Source: Taishania sp964580465 (lineage in GTDB: Bacteria > Bacteroidota > Bacteroidia > Flavobacteriales_D > Crocinitomicaceae). Taken from it: 64,000 bases of DNA. Under the pieces are notes generated by a model, which saw only the letters and a list, made by a program, of their open reading frames with translations, was not told the origin of the DNA and ran no database searches. The stretch is from the NCBI GenBank assembly GCA_964580465.1, contig CAZOKJ010000011.1:1-64000 (forward strand). Reading direction: 5' to 3'. Numbering within the stretch: position 1 is the first letter of the stretch; the number at the start of each line of letters is the position of its first letter. Position numbers and translations under genes: made by a program. Positions 1 to 7,570 of the stretch are shown here, piece after piece.

Positions 1-30
1 CATAACTCTTTTATATATTCAGTCAAAACT

Positions 31-62
31 TCCCTTTAGCTAAAAGTTCCTTTCTAAAGGGA
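31..62. terminator. Inverted repeat, possible terminator of the integrase remnant
   Basis: The perfect 9-base arms TCCCTTTAG (31-39) and CTAAAGGGA (54-62) enclose a 14-base loop. It lies about 45 bases past the stop codon of the integrase fragment at 107-226 on the minus strand. It could be that gene's old terminator, but the downstream T tract is weak. A terminator of a gene beyond the window edge is equally possible. Confidence 0.35.
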
Positions 63-104
63 TAAAATGTTTCGCCTATTCATTTTACAATAATACATAA
101 AAAA

Positions 105-258
105 ACTTATAAATCATCAAATGGGCTTCTGATTTTTTCAATATATTTTTGAGATACGTGTGTATATATTTGAGTTGTATTGAGACTATTATGCCCTAAG
201 AGCTCTTTAATTAAATCAAAGTCCAGCTAAATTGCTATTTAAAAAAGAACTTATAAAT
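105..258. repeat. Short direct repeats flanking the integrase remnant
   Basis: The 10-mer ACTTATAAAT occurs at 105-114 and again at 249-258, each preceded by an A-rich run. The second copy lies inside the last codons of rseP. The first covers the stop codon of the integrase fragment. The two copies therefore bracket the remnant, as a short target-site or attachment-site duplication would. In such AT-rich DNA a 10-base match can also arise by chance. Confidence 0.3.
107..226 (-). pseudogene. Tyrosine recombinase (XerC/D-type integrase), C-terminal remnant
   Basis: On the minus strand 39 codons read through the last part of a tyrosine recombinase catalytic domain and end at a TAA. The stretch ELLGHNSLNTTQIYTHVS is visible, holding the conserved LLGH histidine and the catalytic tyrosine of the IYTHVS motif, and the C-terminus ends in SPFDDL. 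This is the usual tail of Bacteroidota phage/integron-type integrases. Upstream, the frame is closed by a TAG at 227-229, just before the rseP stop codon, so the remaining roughly 250 residues (box I arginine and box II) are missing. It is a decayed fragment that cannot be active. It suggests that a mobile element once sat next to rseP, possibly extending left of the window. Confidence 0.8.
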
Positions 259-1563
259 GTCATTTCCATTTGCATAAACCATTAAGGTAATTAATAGAAT
301 GAAGCCAACATACTGAGCGTATTCTAATACTTTTTGAGGAGCTTCTTTCCCTGTGATGATTTCGTATAAAAGAAAAACAACATGTCCACCGTCTAACGCC
401 GGAATAGGTAAAATGTTCATAAAAGCTAAAATAACAGAAAGTAAAGCAGTAGCCGACCAAAATACTTTCCAATCCCACACAGGAGCAAATATCTTGCTCA
501 TTGAACCAAAACCTCCTACTTGTTTAACACCTTCTTTAGAGAATACCAATCCCATTGATTTTACATAATTGCTCAATGTCTCAATTCCTAAAGCTGCACC
601 AGCAGGGAAAGCTTCAAAAAAGCTGTACGTTTCAGTTGCATAAGGAATGTTGTAATAATTATATCCCATTGGTTGAAAACCGATGTGACCGTTGGAATCA
701 ACAGCAGCGTTTAATACATGCGTTTCATTGTTTCTGACTACTTCTACTTCAACAGTTTTGTTTTTATTATTCATTAAAGCTGTTTGCAAGTCATTAAAGT
801 AAGGTGTAGGTTGTTGGTTGATGCCAATGATGCTGTCATTAACTTTTAAACCAGCTTCTAAGGCTTTAGATCCATCAGGGATGTTAGAAACAACTGTTGG
901 CATGCGTAAAACGTACAAATCAGTATATCCGTTTTTTAACGCAATTTGATCAAAGTTTTTAGGTAACTGAATGGTGTGGTTTTCGCCATTTCTTTTTACT
1001 GTAATTTGACGCTCTCCTTCGATAACAATGCTTGAAAATACTTTATTGATGTTATCTACTTTTTTGTTGCCAACCATTAAAGGAATATCGCCATCTTCTA
1101 AACCAAATTGCTTTAATTCAGGATAAGCCACAGCCATGCCAAATTTTTCAGCTGACTCAGTTGTTAGGTATTGTTTGCCCCAAACAAATAAAATCATGGA
1201 ATAAATAAACAAAGCCAACAAGAAGTTAACTGTCACTCCGCCAATCATAACGATTAATCGCTGCCAAGCTGGTTTGGAACGAAACTCCCATGGTTTTGCT
1301 GGTTGAGCCAATTGATCTTTGTCCATAGACTCGTCCACCATTCCTGAAATTTTAACATAACCTCCTAATGGCAACCATCCGATTCCCCACTCAGTTTCTC
1401 CAATTTTTCGTTTGAACAAGGAAAACCAAGGATCAAAAAATAAGTAAAATTTTTCAACCTTAATTTTAAATAATTTTGCAGGAATATAGTGACCAAATTC
1501 GTGTAAAACAACTAAAATAGATAACGATAAAATTAATTGTGCAGCTATAATTAGAACTTCCAT
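235..1563 (-). CDS. rseP: RIP metalloprotease RseP (site-2 protease)
   Basis: Intramembrane zinc metalloprotease that cuts anti-sigma factors and remnant signal peptides within the inner membrane. Residues 21-25 are the HEFGH zinc/catalytic motif in the first transmembrane segment. A second hydrophobic segment spans about 104-128. The third zinc ligand is D391 in the PALDGGH motif, and a final membrane segment follows. A periplasmic PDZ-like region lies between about 200 and 290. The 442 residues are normal for Bacteroidota RseP. The C-terminus (last residues KFFFK) lies against an integrase fragment, so this end may have been rebuilt by an integration event. It is divergent from the secreted protease gene at 1712. 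Confidence 0.95.
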   Translation of the reverse strand: MEVLIIAAQLILSLSILVVLHEFGHYIPAKLFKIKVEKFYLFFDPWFSLFKRKIGETEWGIGWLPLGGYVKISGMVDESMDKDQLAQPAKPWEFRSKPAWQRLIVMIGGVTVNFLLALFIYSMILFVWGKQYLTTESAEKFGMAVAYPELKQFGLEDGDIPLMVGNKKVDNINKVFSSIVIEGERQITVKRNGENHTIQLPKNFDQIALKNGYTDLYVLRMPTVVSNIPDGSKALEAGLKVNDSIIGINQQPTPYFNDLQTALMNNKNKTVEVEVVRNNETHVLNAAVDSNGHIGFQPMGYNYYNIPYATETYSFFEAFPAGAALGIETLSNYVKSMGLVFSKEGVKQVGGFGSMSKIFAPVWDWKVFWSATALLSVILAFMNILPIPALDGGHVVFLLYEIITGKEAPQKVLEYAQYVGFILLITLMVYANGNDIYKFFFK

Positions 1564-1711
1564 GTATTGTTTGTTTCAAATTTTAAAAGAACAAATATAG
1601 TGAATCTTACTTATAGTCAACTATTTTTTAATTGTTGATTTTTATTCTTAACTTATTTTTAGATTTTTTTTGATTTTTATTTGTAAATTAGTCAAAAAAT
1701 TCAACTTTACT

Positions 1712-3871
1712 ATGAAAAAAATACTCCTCTTATTGGTGTTGTTTCCAAGTGTTTTGCTATCTCAAGCACCCGAGATTTCTCAAAAATCACTACAAGATAT
1801 CAATGCTATTAACCGTTCAAAAGCATTCATCCCAAAAGATGAAATTTTACTTAGAGAACTGCCAATTATGCTGATTGATAATGCTTATTATGTGTCTTTT
1901 GTTGGTAAGTTACGCTCATTGAATGATGCAATTTCACCTAAAGAAGGTGTGATTATTGGTCAAGGTAAAGGATTAATTAGAAGTGTACGCATTCGTTTGG
2001 ATAAGTTGGATGTTATTTCTTCGCTTTCGATGTTATCTCATTTAGAACTGGCGGGTAAAATTAAACCGTACTTAAATAAAGCATTGTTTGATACACGTGT
2101 TGATAGTGTTCACACAGGCTTGGGATTGGATAGAGCTTATACAGGTAAAAATGTTTTAATAGGGATCAACGATTGGGGATTTGATTATACTCACCCAATG
2201 CTTTATGATACGTTGTTGCAACAAACGCGCATTTTTGCCGCTTGGGATCAATTTAAACGCTCAGGACCGCACCCACAAGGTTACGCTTATGGTACAGAGT
2301 ATGCAACTGCGGCAGCATTATTAGCAGCTCAAACAGACACGACAAATCAGCTCAATCATTCAACGCATGGAACACATGTGGCGGGTATCGCAGGAGGAAG
2401 TGGAGCAGGAGTAATGAGTAAAGGTATGGCCTTTGAAGCTCAATTTTTGCTAACAACTATTTTAGTTGACGAAGCTGCTGTACTAGATTCGTGGAATTGG
2501 TTGTATGATAAAGCACATGAAGCTCAAAAAAACTTAGTAGTCAACATGAGTTGGGGATTGTATCATTTTGGAACAAGCGATGGTTCTTCATTGTTAAGTC
2601 AAGCTATTACAGAATACACTGATTTAGGTGTTTTATTTGTTTCATCAGCAGGCAATAATGGTGGTGTGAAATTTCATTTTAACCGTACATTTAATAATGA
2701 TAGTATTAAGTCTCGCATTACTTTTTATGATTATGCTTTGCACGACTCTCTTTGGGGACAAAGCATTCATGGCTGGGGTGAAGTAGGTAAGAATTTTGAA
2801 GTGAAAATACAGGTAAAGCAAGGAATTACAAACATTGCAGAAACTCCTTATTTTTCAACGTTGATGAATGGATATGACGAAGGATTTATTGTTGTTAATA
2901 TAAATGATACTATTTGGTATAATATTGCTGGTCAATCTTCTCATCCTCAAAATGGTCGACCAACTGTGCGTTTTCGCATTAAAAATAAACACACCAATTA
3001 TTTGATAGACTTGGTTGTACGAGCTCAAAGTGGAGAAGTGCATTTTTGGAATTTAGTAGAACTAACAACCAATGGGGGGAATTGGGGACAAAGCTTTAAT
3101 TCTGGTGGTGCTGGATACATCGCTGGAGATGCTAAATATGGTATTGGAGAACCCTCTTGTGCGGAAGATTGTTTAACAGTAGCGGCGCATATTTCGGAAT
3201 ACTTACATTCAAATGGAACCACTTTATTAGGTGGCGCAAGAGAAACGTTTTCTAGCATAGGGCCTTTGTATAGTGGTATTCACAAACCGGATATTTCAGG
3301 GCCAGGTTCTCAAGTGATTAGTTCCATTTCATCATTTACAACTGACACTTATACACCAATGTATTCAACAACGTTTAATGGTAGGACTTATGATTTTGCT
3401 AAGCTTTCTGGTACTTCAATGTCTTCTCCTGCTGTTGCTGGTATTTGTGCTTTGATTTGGGAAGCAAATCCATATTTGTCTCCTCGTCAAGTGAAACAAA
3501 TCATCATGGAAACTGCTCGTCAAGATAATAAGACAGGCGTTATTTCAGCTCCAGGAAGCGTGGAGTGGGGAATGGGTAAAGTAAATGCTCGTTTGGCTGT
3601 TAAGTTGGCATTGGAATCTTTAGGATTAGAAAACATGGACGTTCAGACGAACGATAATTGGCAAGTGTTTCCTAACCCTTCTTCGGATGTTATCTCTATC
3701 AATGGATTGGAAAATAGTACAAGCGTACATTTAGTTGACGCTTCAGGAAAAATGATTTCTTTAGATGCTAAACAAACTTCGTGGTCTGTAAAAAATCTTA
3801 CTCCAGGGATGTATGTTATTCGAGTAGTCTCAAATAATAGTGTTTATCAAAAGAAATTAACGATTTTCTAA
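1712..3871 (+). CDS. Secreted S8 subtilisin-like serine protease with T9SS sorting domain
   Basis: A 719-residue subtilase. I chose ATG 1712 because it gives a clean signal peptide (MKKILLLLVLF, then SVLLSQ); the in-frame extension to 1670 would spoil it. The catalytic triad is visible: Asp about 153 in NDWGFDYTHP, His about 219 in HGTHVAGIAGG, Ser about 569 in GTSMSSPAVAG. A large insertion between His and Ser (about residues 310-480) is typical of Bacteroidota secreted subtilases. The last 75 residues form a type A sorting domain (FPNPSSD near its start, PGMYVIRV near the end), so the protein should cross the outer membrane through the type IX system and lose this domain. Substrate unknown; extracellular peptide scavenging is likely. 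Confidence 0.93.
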   Translation: MKKILLLLVLFPSVLLSQAPEISQKSLQDINAINRSKAFIPKDEILLRELPIMLIDNAYYVSFVGKLRSLNDAISPKEGVIIGQGKGLIRSVRIRLDKLDVISSLSMLSHLELAGKIKPYLNKALFDTRVDSVHTGLGLDRAYTGKNVLIGINDWGFDYTHPMLYDTLLQQTRIFAAWDQFKRSGPHPQGYAYGTEYATAAALLAAQTDTTNQLNHSTHGTHVAGIAGGSGAGVMSKGMAFEAQFLLTTILVDEAAVLDSWNWLYDKAHEAQKNLVVNMSWGLYHFGTSDGSSLLSQAITEYTDLGVLFVSSAGNNGGVKFHFNRTFNNDSIKSRITFYDYALHDSLWGQSIHGWGEVGKNFEVKIQVKQGITNIAETPYFSTLMNGYDEGFIVVNINDTIWYNIAGQSSHPQNGRPTVRFRIKNKHTNYLIDLVVRAQSGEVHFWNLVELTTNGGNWGQSFNSGGAGYIAGDAKYGIGEPSCAEDCLTVAAHISEYLHSNGTTLLGGARETFSSIGPLYSGIHKPDISGPGSQVISSISSFTTDTYTPMYSTTFNGRTYDFAKLSGTSMSSPAVAGICALIWEANPYLSPRQVKQIIMETARQDNKTGVISAPGSVEWGMGKVNARLAVKLALESLGLENMDVQTNDNWQVFPNPSSDVISINGLENSTSVHLVDASGKMISLDAKQTSWSVKNLTPGMYVIRVVSNNSVYQKKLTIF

Positions 3872-3879
3872 TAAAGTTG

Positions 3880-4809
3880 CTAATACCATTTAATAACAGG
3901 ATGTTGCTCGGTCAACTCCTGTTTTTTTTGTTCAATTTGTATCGCATGTTTTTCTTTGTCAACTGATTGATGCTCTGAAAATTGATTTACTTTGAGTACT
4001 TTTTGATTCAATTCTTTCGTTTCGGCTGAACAAAAACTAGTTTCAAATTGCTTCCAGACATATTTAATAGCCTCTACAGAAGGATGAACACGATCTTCTT
4101 TGTAAAAACGATAATCCCTTAACACATCGATTACTAATTCGTACGATGGAAAATAAGAACAGTTTTCTTCGAATGATAATTGTTGAACTACTTCAATGAG
4201 TCGAGCTTTGGAAAGATTGTTTTCTACCAAACCATCTTTTACATGACGAACAGGACTTACAGTAAAAACGATGTGTGCAGAAGGATTTACATTTCTAATT
4301 TGCTCAATAGCTAAAATCCAATCTTGCAACATTTCATAAGGAGAAGATAAAAATTTGGAGAATTGAGCAGCTGGCATTTTGTGGCAATTGGCAACTATTT
4401 CATTCGTGTCATTGAGTTCATATCCCCATGCTGTACCAAAGGTAACAACGATTATTTTGGCACTAGTTAAGGCTTGTTTAAATTCCTCTTTTATAGTCGC
4501 CAATTGTTGAGAAATTTCTTCTTTCGTTTCTCCGCTAATTAACGTGCTTGCATCCCATGAATAAAAACGATTGTCGCGCTCAAAAATCCGTTCTTCTGAA
4601 ACAATATTTAATGAACGCATAACATTGTTTGCCAACGCAGTAGGATGAAAAATAGTGCCAAAAGGATTAGCTATTGTAGTGTGGCCTGTTTTTTTTATCC
4701 AAGTTGCAATTTCGTCTGAAAAACAACTTCCCATTAAAACTATTTCGTTACCGTGCTCTAATTTAACTGCTGAAATAGGAGTCGAAAAAGTAAGAAAAAA
4801 ATCTTCCAT
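3880..4809 (-). CDS. GSCFA family protein (SGNH-hydrolase-like)
   Basis: A 309-residue protein with the family signature GSCFSDEI at residues 27-34, followed by a conserved FGT..HP stretch (NPFGTIFHP). GSCFA proteins are distant relatives of SGNH/GDSL esterases, the Ser of GSCF being the probable nucleophile; a C-terminal D-x-x-H pair (EDRVHPS) fits the other catalytic residues. There is no signal peptide, so it is probably cytoplasmic. The biochemical role is not established. It is convergent with the subtilase gene, leaving only 8 bases between the stops. Confidence 0.85.
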   Translation of the reverse strand: MEDFFLTFSTPISAVKLEHGNEIVLMGSCFSDEIATWIKKTGHTTIANPFGTIFHPTALANNVMRSLNIVSEERIFERDNRFYSWDASTLISGETKEEISQQLATIKEEFKQALTSAKIIVVTFGTAWGYELNDTNEIVANCHKMPAAQFSKFLSSPYEMLQDWILAIEQIRNVNPSAHIVFTVSPVRHVKDGLVENNLSKARLIEVVQQLSFEENCSYFPSYELVIDVLRDYRFYKEDRVHPSVEAIKYVWKQFETSFCSAETKELNQKVLKVNQFSEHQSVDKEKHAIQIEQKKQELTEQHPVIKWY

Positions 4810-4828
4810 TTTTAAGCTAACTTATTAA

Positions 4829-4946
4829 AAACAAAAAGAGGAAGTAAAACTTTGAGTAATTACTTCCTCTTTTCGCTAAACCATGCTAAAACTATAAAAC
4901 CCAAAAACTACAACTATGAATTGTGTTATTAGACACTACAAATATA
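4829..4946 (-). ncRNA. Putative small RNA or leader transcript upstream of the GSCFA gene
   Basis: On the minus strand a Bacteroidota-type -7 box TATATTTG (4946-4939) is followed about 65 bases later by a strong intrinsic terminator (arms 4834-4847 and 4860-4873) with the T-rich tail TTTTTGTTTTT, just before the GSCFA start codon. A transcript would be about 100 nucleotides, has no ORF longer than a few codons and ends before the gene. It is either a free small RNA or an attenuator for the GSCFA gene. No good -33 TTTG is visible at the expected distance, and I recognise no RNA family. Confidence 0.35.
4834..4873 (-). terminator. Strong intrinsic terminator hairpin
   Basis: Perfect 14-base arms AAAAGAGGAAGTAA and TTACTTCCTCTTTT enclose a 12-base loop. 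The T-rich tail is best on the minus strand (TTTTTGTTTTT), directed toward the GSCFA gene. No annotated gene ends here, which is what suggests an unannotated transcript. The rest of 4810-5184 is AT-rich sequence in which I see no other gene. Confidence 0.65.
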
Positions 4947-5184
4947 TAACCTTAAATTGAATTAAAAAAATATTTTCTACAAAAAAATGTTAAAAACTTT
5001 ATTATTTTTTTTTCATAACAATTTGAAATGAGGTAAGTTGCTTGTGTTTACAATGCTTTGAACGAAATTTAATTGTATTCAATAAATGAATTATTTTTAC
5101 GTTTTTAATAAAAACAAAATGTGATATCGAATGAAAATGTTAATTTTAACAAGATTTCATTAGTAATTAAATCAATCAAACACA

Positions 5185-6726
5185 ATGAATTTATATTCTA
5201 CCAAACAAAAATGGAAAATAGCCTTGCTTATCATTGCTTTATGCTTAGTAGGTGTTTCTTTATTTGTTTCTAACCAGATCGTTACACGTGTGGGGGTGCA
5301 AGAGCGTCAGCATGTACAACAATGGGCAGGAGCAATGAAAAAACGAGTAGAATTAATTCAATTTACTAATAGGACCTTATTGCAATTGCGTGAAAAAGAA
5401 CGCGAAAAAATGCGCTTGTGGGTAGATGCATCTAAAGAAATCGCAAACCCAAATCTATTGAGTATTCCTGAGTTTCCTCTACAAATTGTTAGAGATAACA
5501 CTGAAATTCCTGTTGTTTTGCTAACAAAAAATGAAGTGTCAGGATATAGAAACATTGCTTTTGATACAACCGACTTAAGAAAAGAATATCCATCGTTGCC
5601 CAAAAAAGAGTTAATAAAAAAATACGAAGATTCATTGTATGTATTGGCTCAAAATTGGAAGGGAAAAGGACAGTCTTTTACTTTAGAAGTGTACAAGGGG
5701 TTATTTATGACGTATGCTTACAATGATTCAAAGGTCATTGTTCAATTGGAAAAAGAGCGAGATTCATTGTTCAAAGCTTTCAGTAATGAATTGATTGCAA
5801 ATGAGGGTGTTGTCCCTGTTTTGTTAATCAATCAAGATACCCGAAAGGTGATAGGAACAAACATTCAAGATTCCATTTTAAACCAAAAAGATGTAGAACT
5901 TTGGGTGCGAGAAATGTCAAAAAATAAGGATTCTCTAATTATTGATTTTAACAATGAAGAGCGCAATGTCCTTTATTATGATAGCAGTCAAGAATTAAAG
6001 CAGTTGAAATATTTTCCATACATTCAATTTCTAATCATTGGCTTATTTGTTTTAATAGCTTACATGCTTTTTAGCACTTTTAGAAAGGCAGAACAAAACC
6101 AAGTGTGGGCTGGAATGGCTAAAGAAACAGCCCATCAATTAGGGACACCAATTTCATCTTTGTTGGCTTGGGTTCAATTGTTGGAAACACAAGATGTTGA
6201 CCCAATGATTGCTCAAGAAATGCAGAAAGATATTGATCGTTTAAATGTTGTAACAGATCGTTTTTCTAAAATCGGAAGTGAATCCAATTTAGAATCAACT
6301 GATTTAACAGCTACTGTGTATGAAACAGTTCAATATCTAAAACCTCGCATTTCAAAACAGATTGATTTTACCTATTCAATTTCCGAAGGTTGTGTGGCTA
6401 ATCATAGCTCATCACTTATTTCATGGGTTATCGAAAATATTGCTAAAAATGCCATTGATGCGATGGAGGGGAAAGGGAAGTTAATGATTGAATTAAACCA
6501 GTCTCCAGAATGGGCAAATATTATCATTAGAGACACAGGAAAGGGGATGTCTGCAAAACAAATTCGCACTATTTTTAAACCTGGTTACACTACCAAAAAA
6601 CGCGGTTGGGGATTGGGATTAACACTTGTTCAGCGAATAGTAACAGAGTATCACCATGGAAAAGTAGTCGTTGTTGAGTCTCAAATTGGTGTAGGTACAA
6701 CTTTTAAAGTTAGCTTGCCTTTATAG
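5185..6726 (+). CDS. Membrane sensor histidine kinase
   Basis: A 513-residue kinase. A transmembrane helix spans about 12-31, a periplasmic or extracytoplasmic sensor region runs to about 275, and a second helix lies at about 278-298 (FLIIGLFVLIAYMLF). There is no HAMP domain. The H-box is AKETAHQLGTPISSL, with phospho-acceptor His 317; HQLGTP in place of the usual HExxTP is common in Bacteroidota kinases. The ATP-binding part shows the N-box (ENIAKNAIDAM), G1 (DTGKGM) and G2 (GWGLGLTLVQRIV). No response regulator is adjacent, so it is an orphan here and its partner and signal are unknown. Confidence 0.9.
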   Translation: MNLYSTKQKWKIALLIIALCLVGVSLFVSNQIVTRVGVQERQHVQQWAGAMKKRVELIQFTNRTLLQLREKEREKMRLWVDASKEIANPNLLSIPEFPLQIVRDNTEIPVVLLTKNEVSGYRNIAFDTTDLRKEYPSLPKKELIKKYEDSLYVLAQNWKGKGQSFTLEVYKGLFMTYAYNDSKVIVQLEKERDSLFKAFSNELIANEGVVPVLLINQDTRKVIGTNIQDSILNQKDVELWVREMSKNKDSLIIDFNNEERNVLYYDSSQELKQLKYFPYIQFLIIGLFVLIAYMLFSTFRKAEQNQVWAGMAKETAHQLGTPISSLLAWVQLLETQDVDPMIAQEMQKDIDRLNVVTDRFSKIGSESNLESTDLTATVYETVQYLKPRISKQIDFTYSISEGCVANHSSSLISWVIENIAKNAIDAMEGKGKLMIELNQSPEWANIIIRDTGKGMSAKQIRTIFKPGYTTKKRGWGLGLTLVQRIVTEYHHGKVVVVESQIGVGTTFKVSLPL

Positions 6727-6857
6727 TGATTTCTTAATTGGAACATTGATTGAAGCTTCACTGATTTGCACAGCTCACAGCTTTGTTTCAAGACCTAATC
6801 ATAGTAAATATAAGCAATTATCAAAAAATCAAAACGCATTCATCTTGATGTATTTCA

Positions 6858-6889
6858 TTTTGAATGTTAAAATAATAATTGTATATTTG
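6858..6889 (+). promoter_or_regulatory. Promoter of efp
   Basis: TTTG (6859-6862), 19 bases, then TATATTTG (6882-6889) is an exact match to the Bacteroidota housekeeping promoter pattern. Transcription should start about 6894, giving a leader of roughly 30 bases before efp. Confidence 0.75.
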
Positions 6890-6926
6890 CAAACTTTAAT
6901 CGAAATTGATAAGCAAATTAAATAAA

Positions 6927-7493
6927 ATGGCAACTACAGCAGATATTAAAAACGGTTTGTGTATTAAACACAATGATAAATTGTTTCAAATTGTTGAGTT
7001 TCAACATGTGAAACCTGGAAAAGGACCTGCATTCGTACGTACAAAAATGCGTCAAATTGAATCAGGAAGAGTGTTAGATCATACTTTTTCAGCTGGTCAC
7101 AAAATTGAAATCGTACGTATTGAAAACAGAGAATACCAATACTTATATGAAGAAGCGGATTCATTTGTATTTATGAACAATGAAACATTTGAACAAGTAA
7201 ACATCCCTAAAGCAATGGTTGAAAAGCCTTTATTTTTACAAGAAGGTTTGACTGTGAATATTTTGTTCCACGCTGAAGAAGAAACGCCATTGGTAGTTGA
7301 GTTGCCTTTCTACATTATCTCAGAAGTTACTTATACAGAGCCAGGAGTTAAAGGCGATACAGCAACAAACTCTTCTAAACCTGCAACAATCGCTACAGGA
7401 GCAGAAATAAGAGTTCCTTTATTCATTGATAACGGAGAAGTAATTAAGGTTGATACTCGCACAGGTACTTACGTTGAGCGTGTTAAAAACTAA
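6927..7493 (+). CDS. efp: Translation elongation factor P
   Basis: EF-P relieves ribosomes stalled at polyproline by entering next to the P-site tRNA. The 188-residue length from ATG 6927 (MATTAD) matches the family. A TTG-started extension at 6906 adds seven residues and is unlikely. The N-terminal KOW-like domain shows KPGKGPAF with Lys 32 at the tip, the residue that receives the activating modification in lysine-type EF-Ps; OB domains II and III follow and the C-terminus GTYVERV is canonical. It has its own promoter and terminator, so it is probably monocistronic. No modification enzyme (epmA/epmB, earP) is in the window. Confidence 0.97.
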   Translation: MATTADIKNGLCIKHNDKLFQIVEFQHVKPGKGPAFVRTKMRQIESGRVLDHTFSAGHKIEIVRIENREYQYLYEEADSFVFMNNETFEQVNIPKAMVEKPLFLQEGLTVNILFHAEEETPLVVELPFYIISEVTYTEPGVKGDTATNSSKPATIATGAEIRVPLFIDNGEVIKVDTRTGTYVERVKN

Positions 7494-7513
7494 TTAGATT
7501 TTACAATAACAAA

Positions 7514-7553
7514 AAAAACAGGGCGTTCTAAAATGAATACCCTGTTTTTTTTT
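7514..7553. terminator. Bidirectional terminator between efp and recQ
   Basis: Arms AAAAACAGGG and CCCTGTTTTT surround a 16-base loop and are followed by a run of nine T. The A run on the left arm makes it work for both converging genes. Confidence 0.8.
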
Positions 7554-7570
7554 AATAAAAAAGGGGAAAC

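Noticed and set aside
1670..1711. Upstream start for the subtilase, adding 14 residues
   Set aside because: It would put a charged segment before a normal signal peptide; ATG 1712 gives a standard type I signal.
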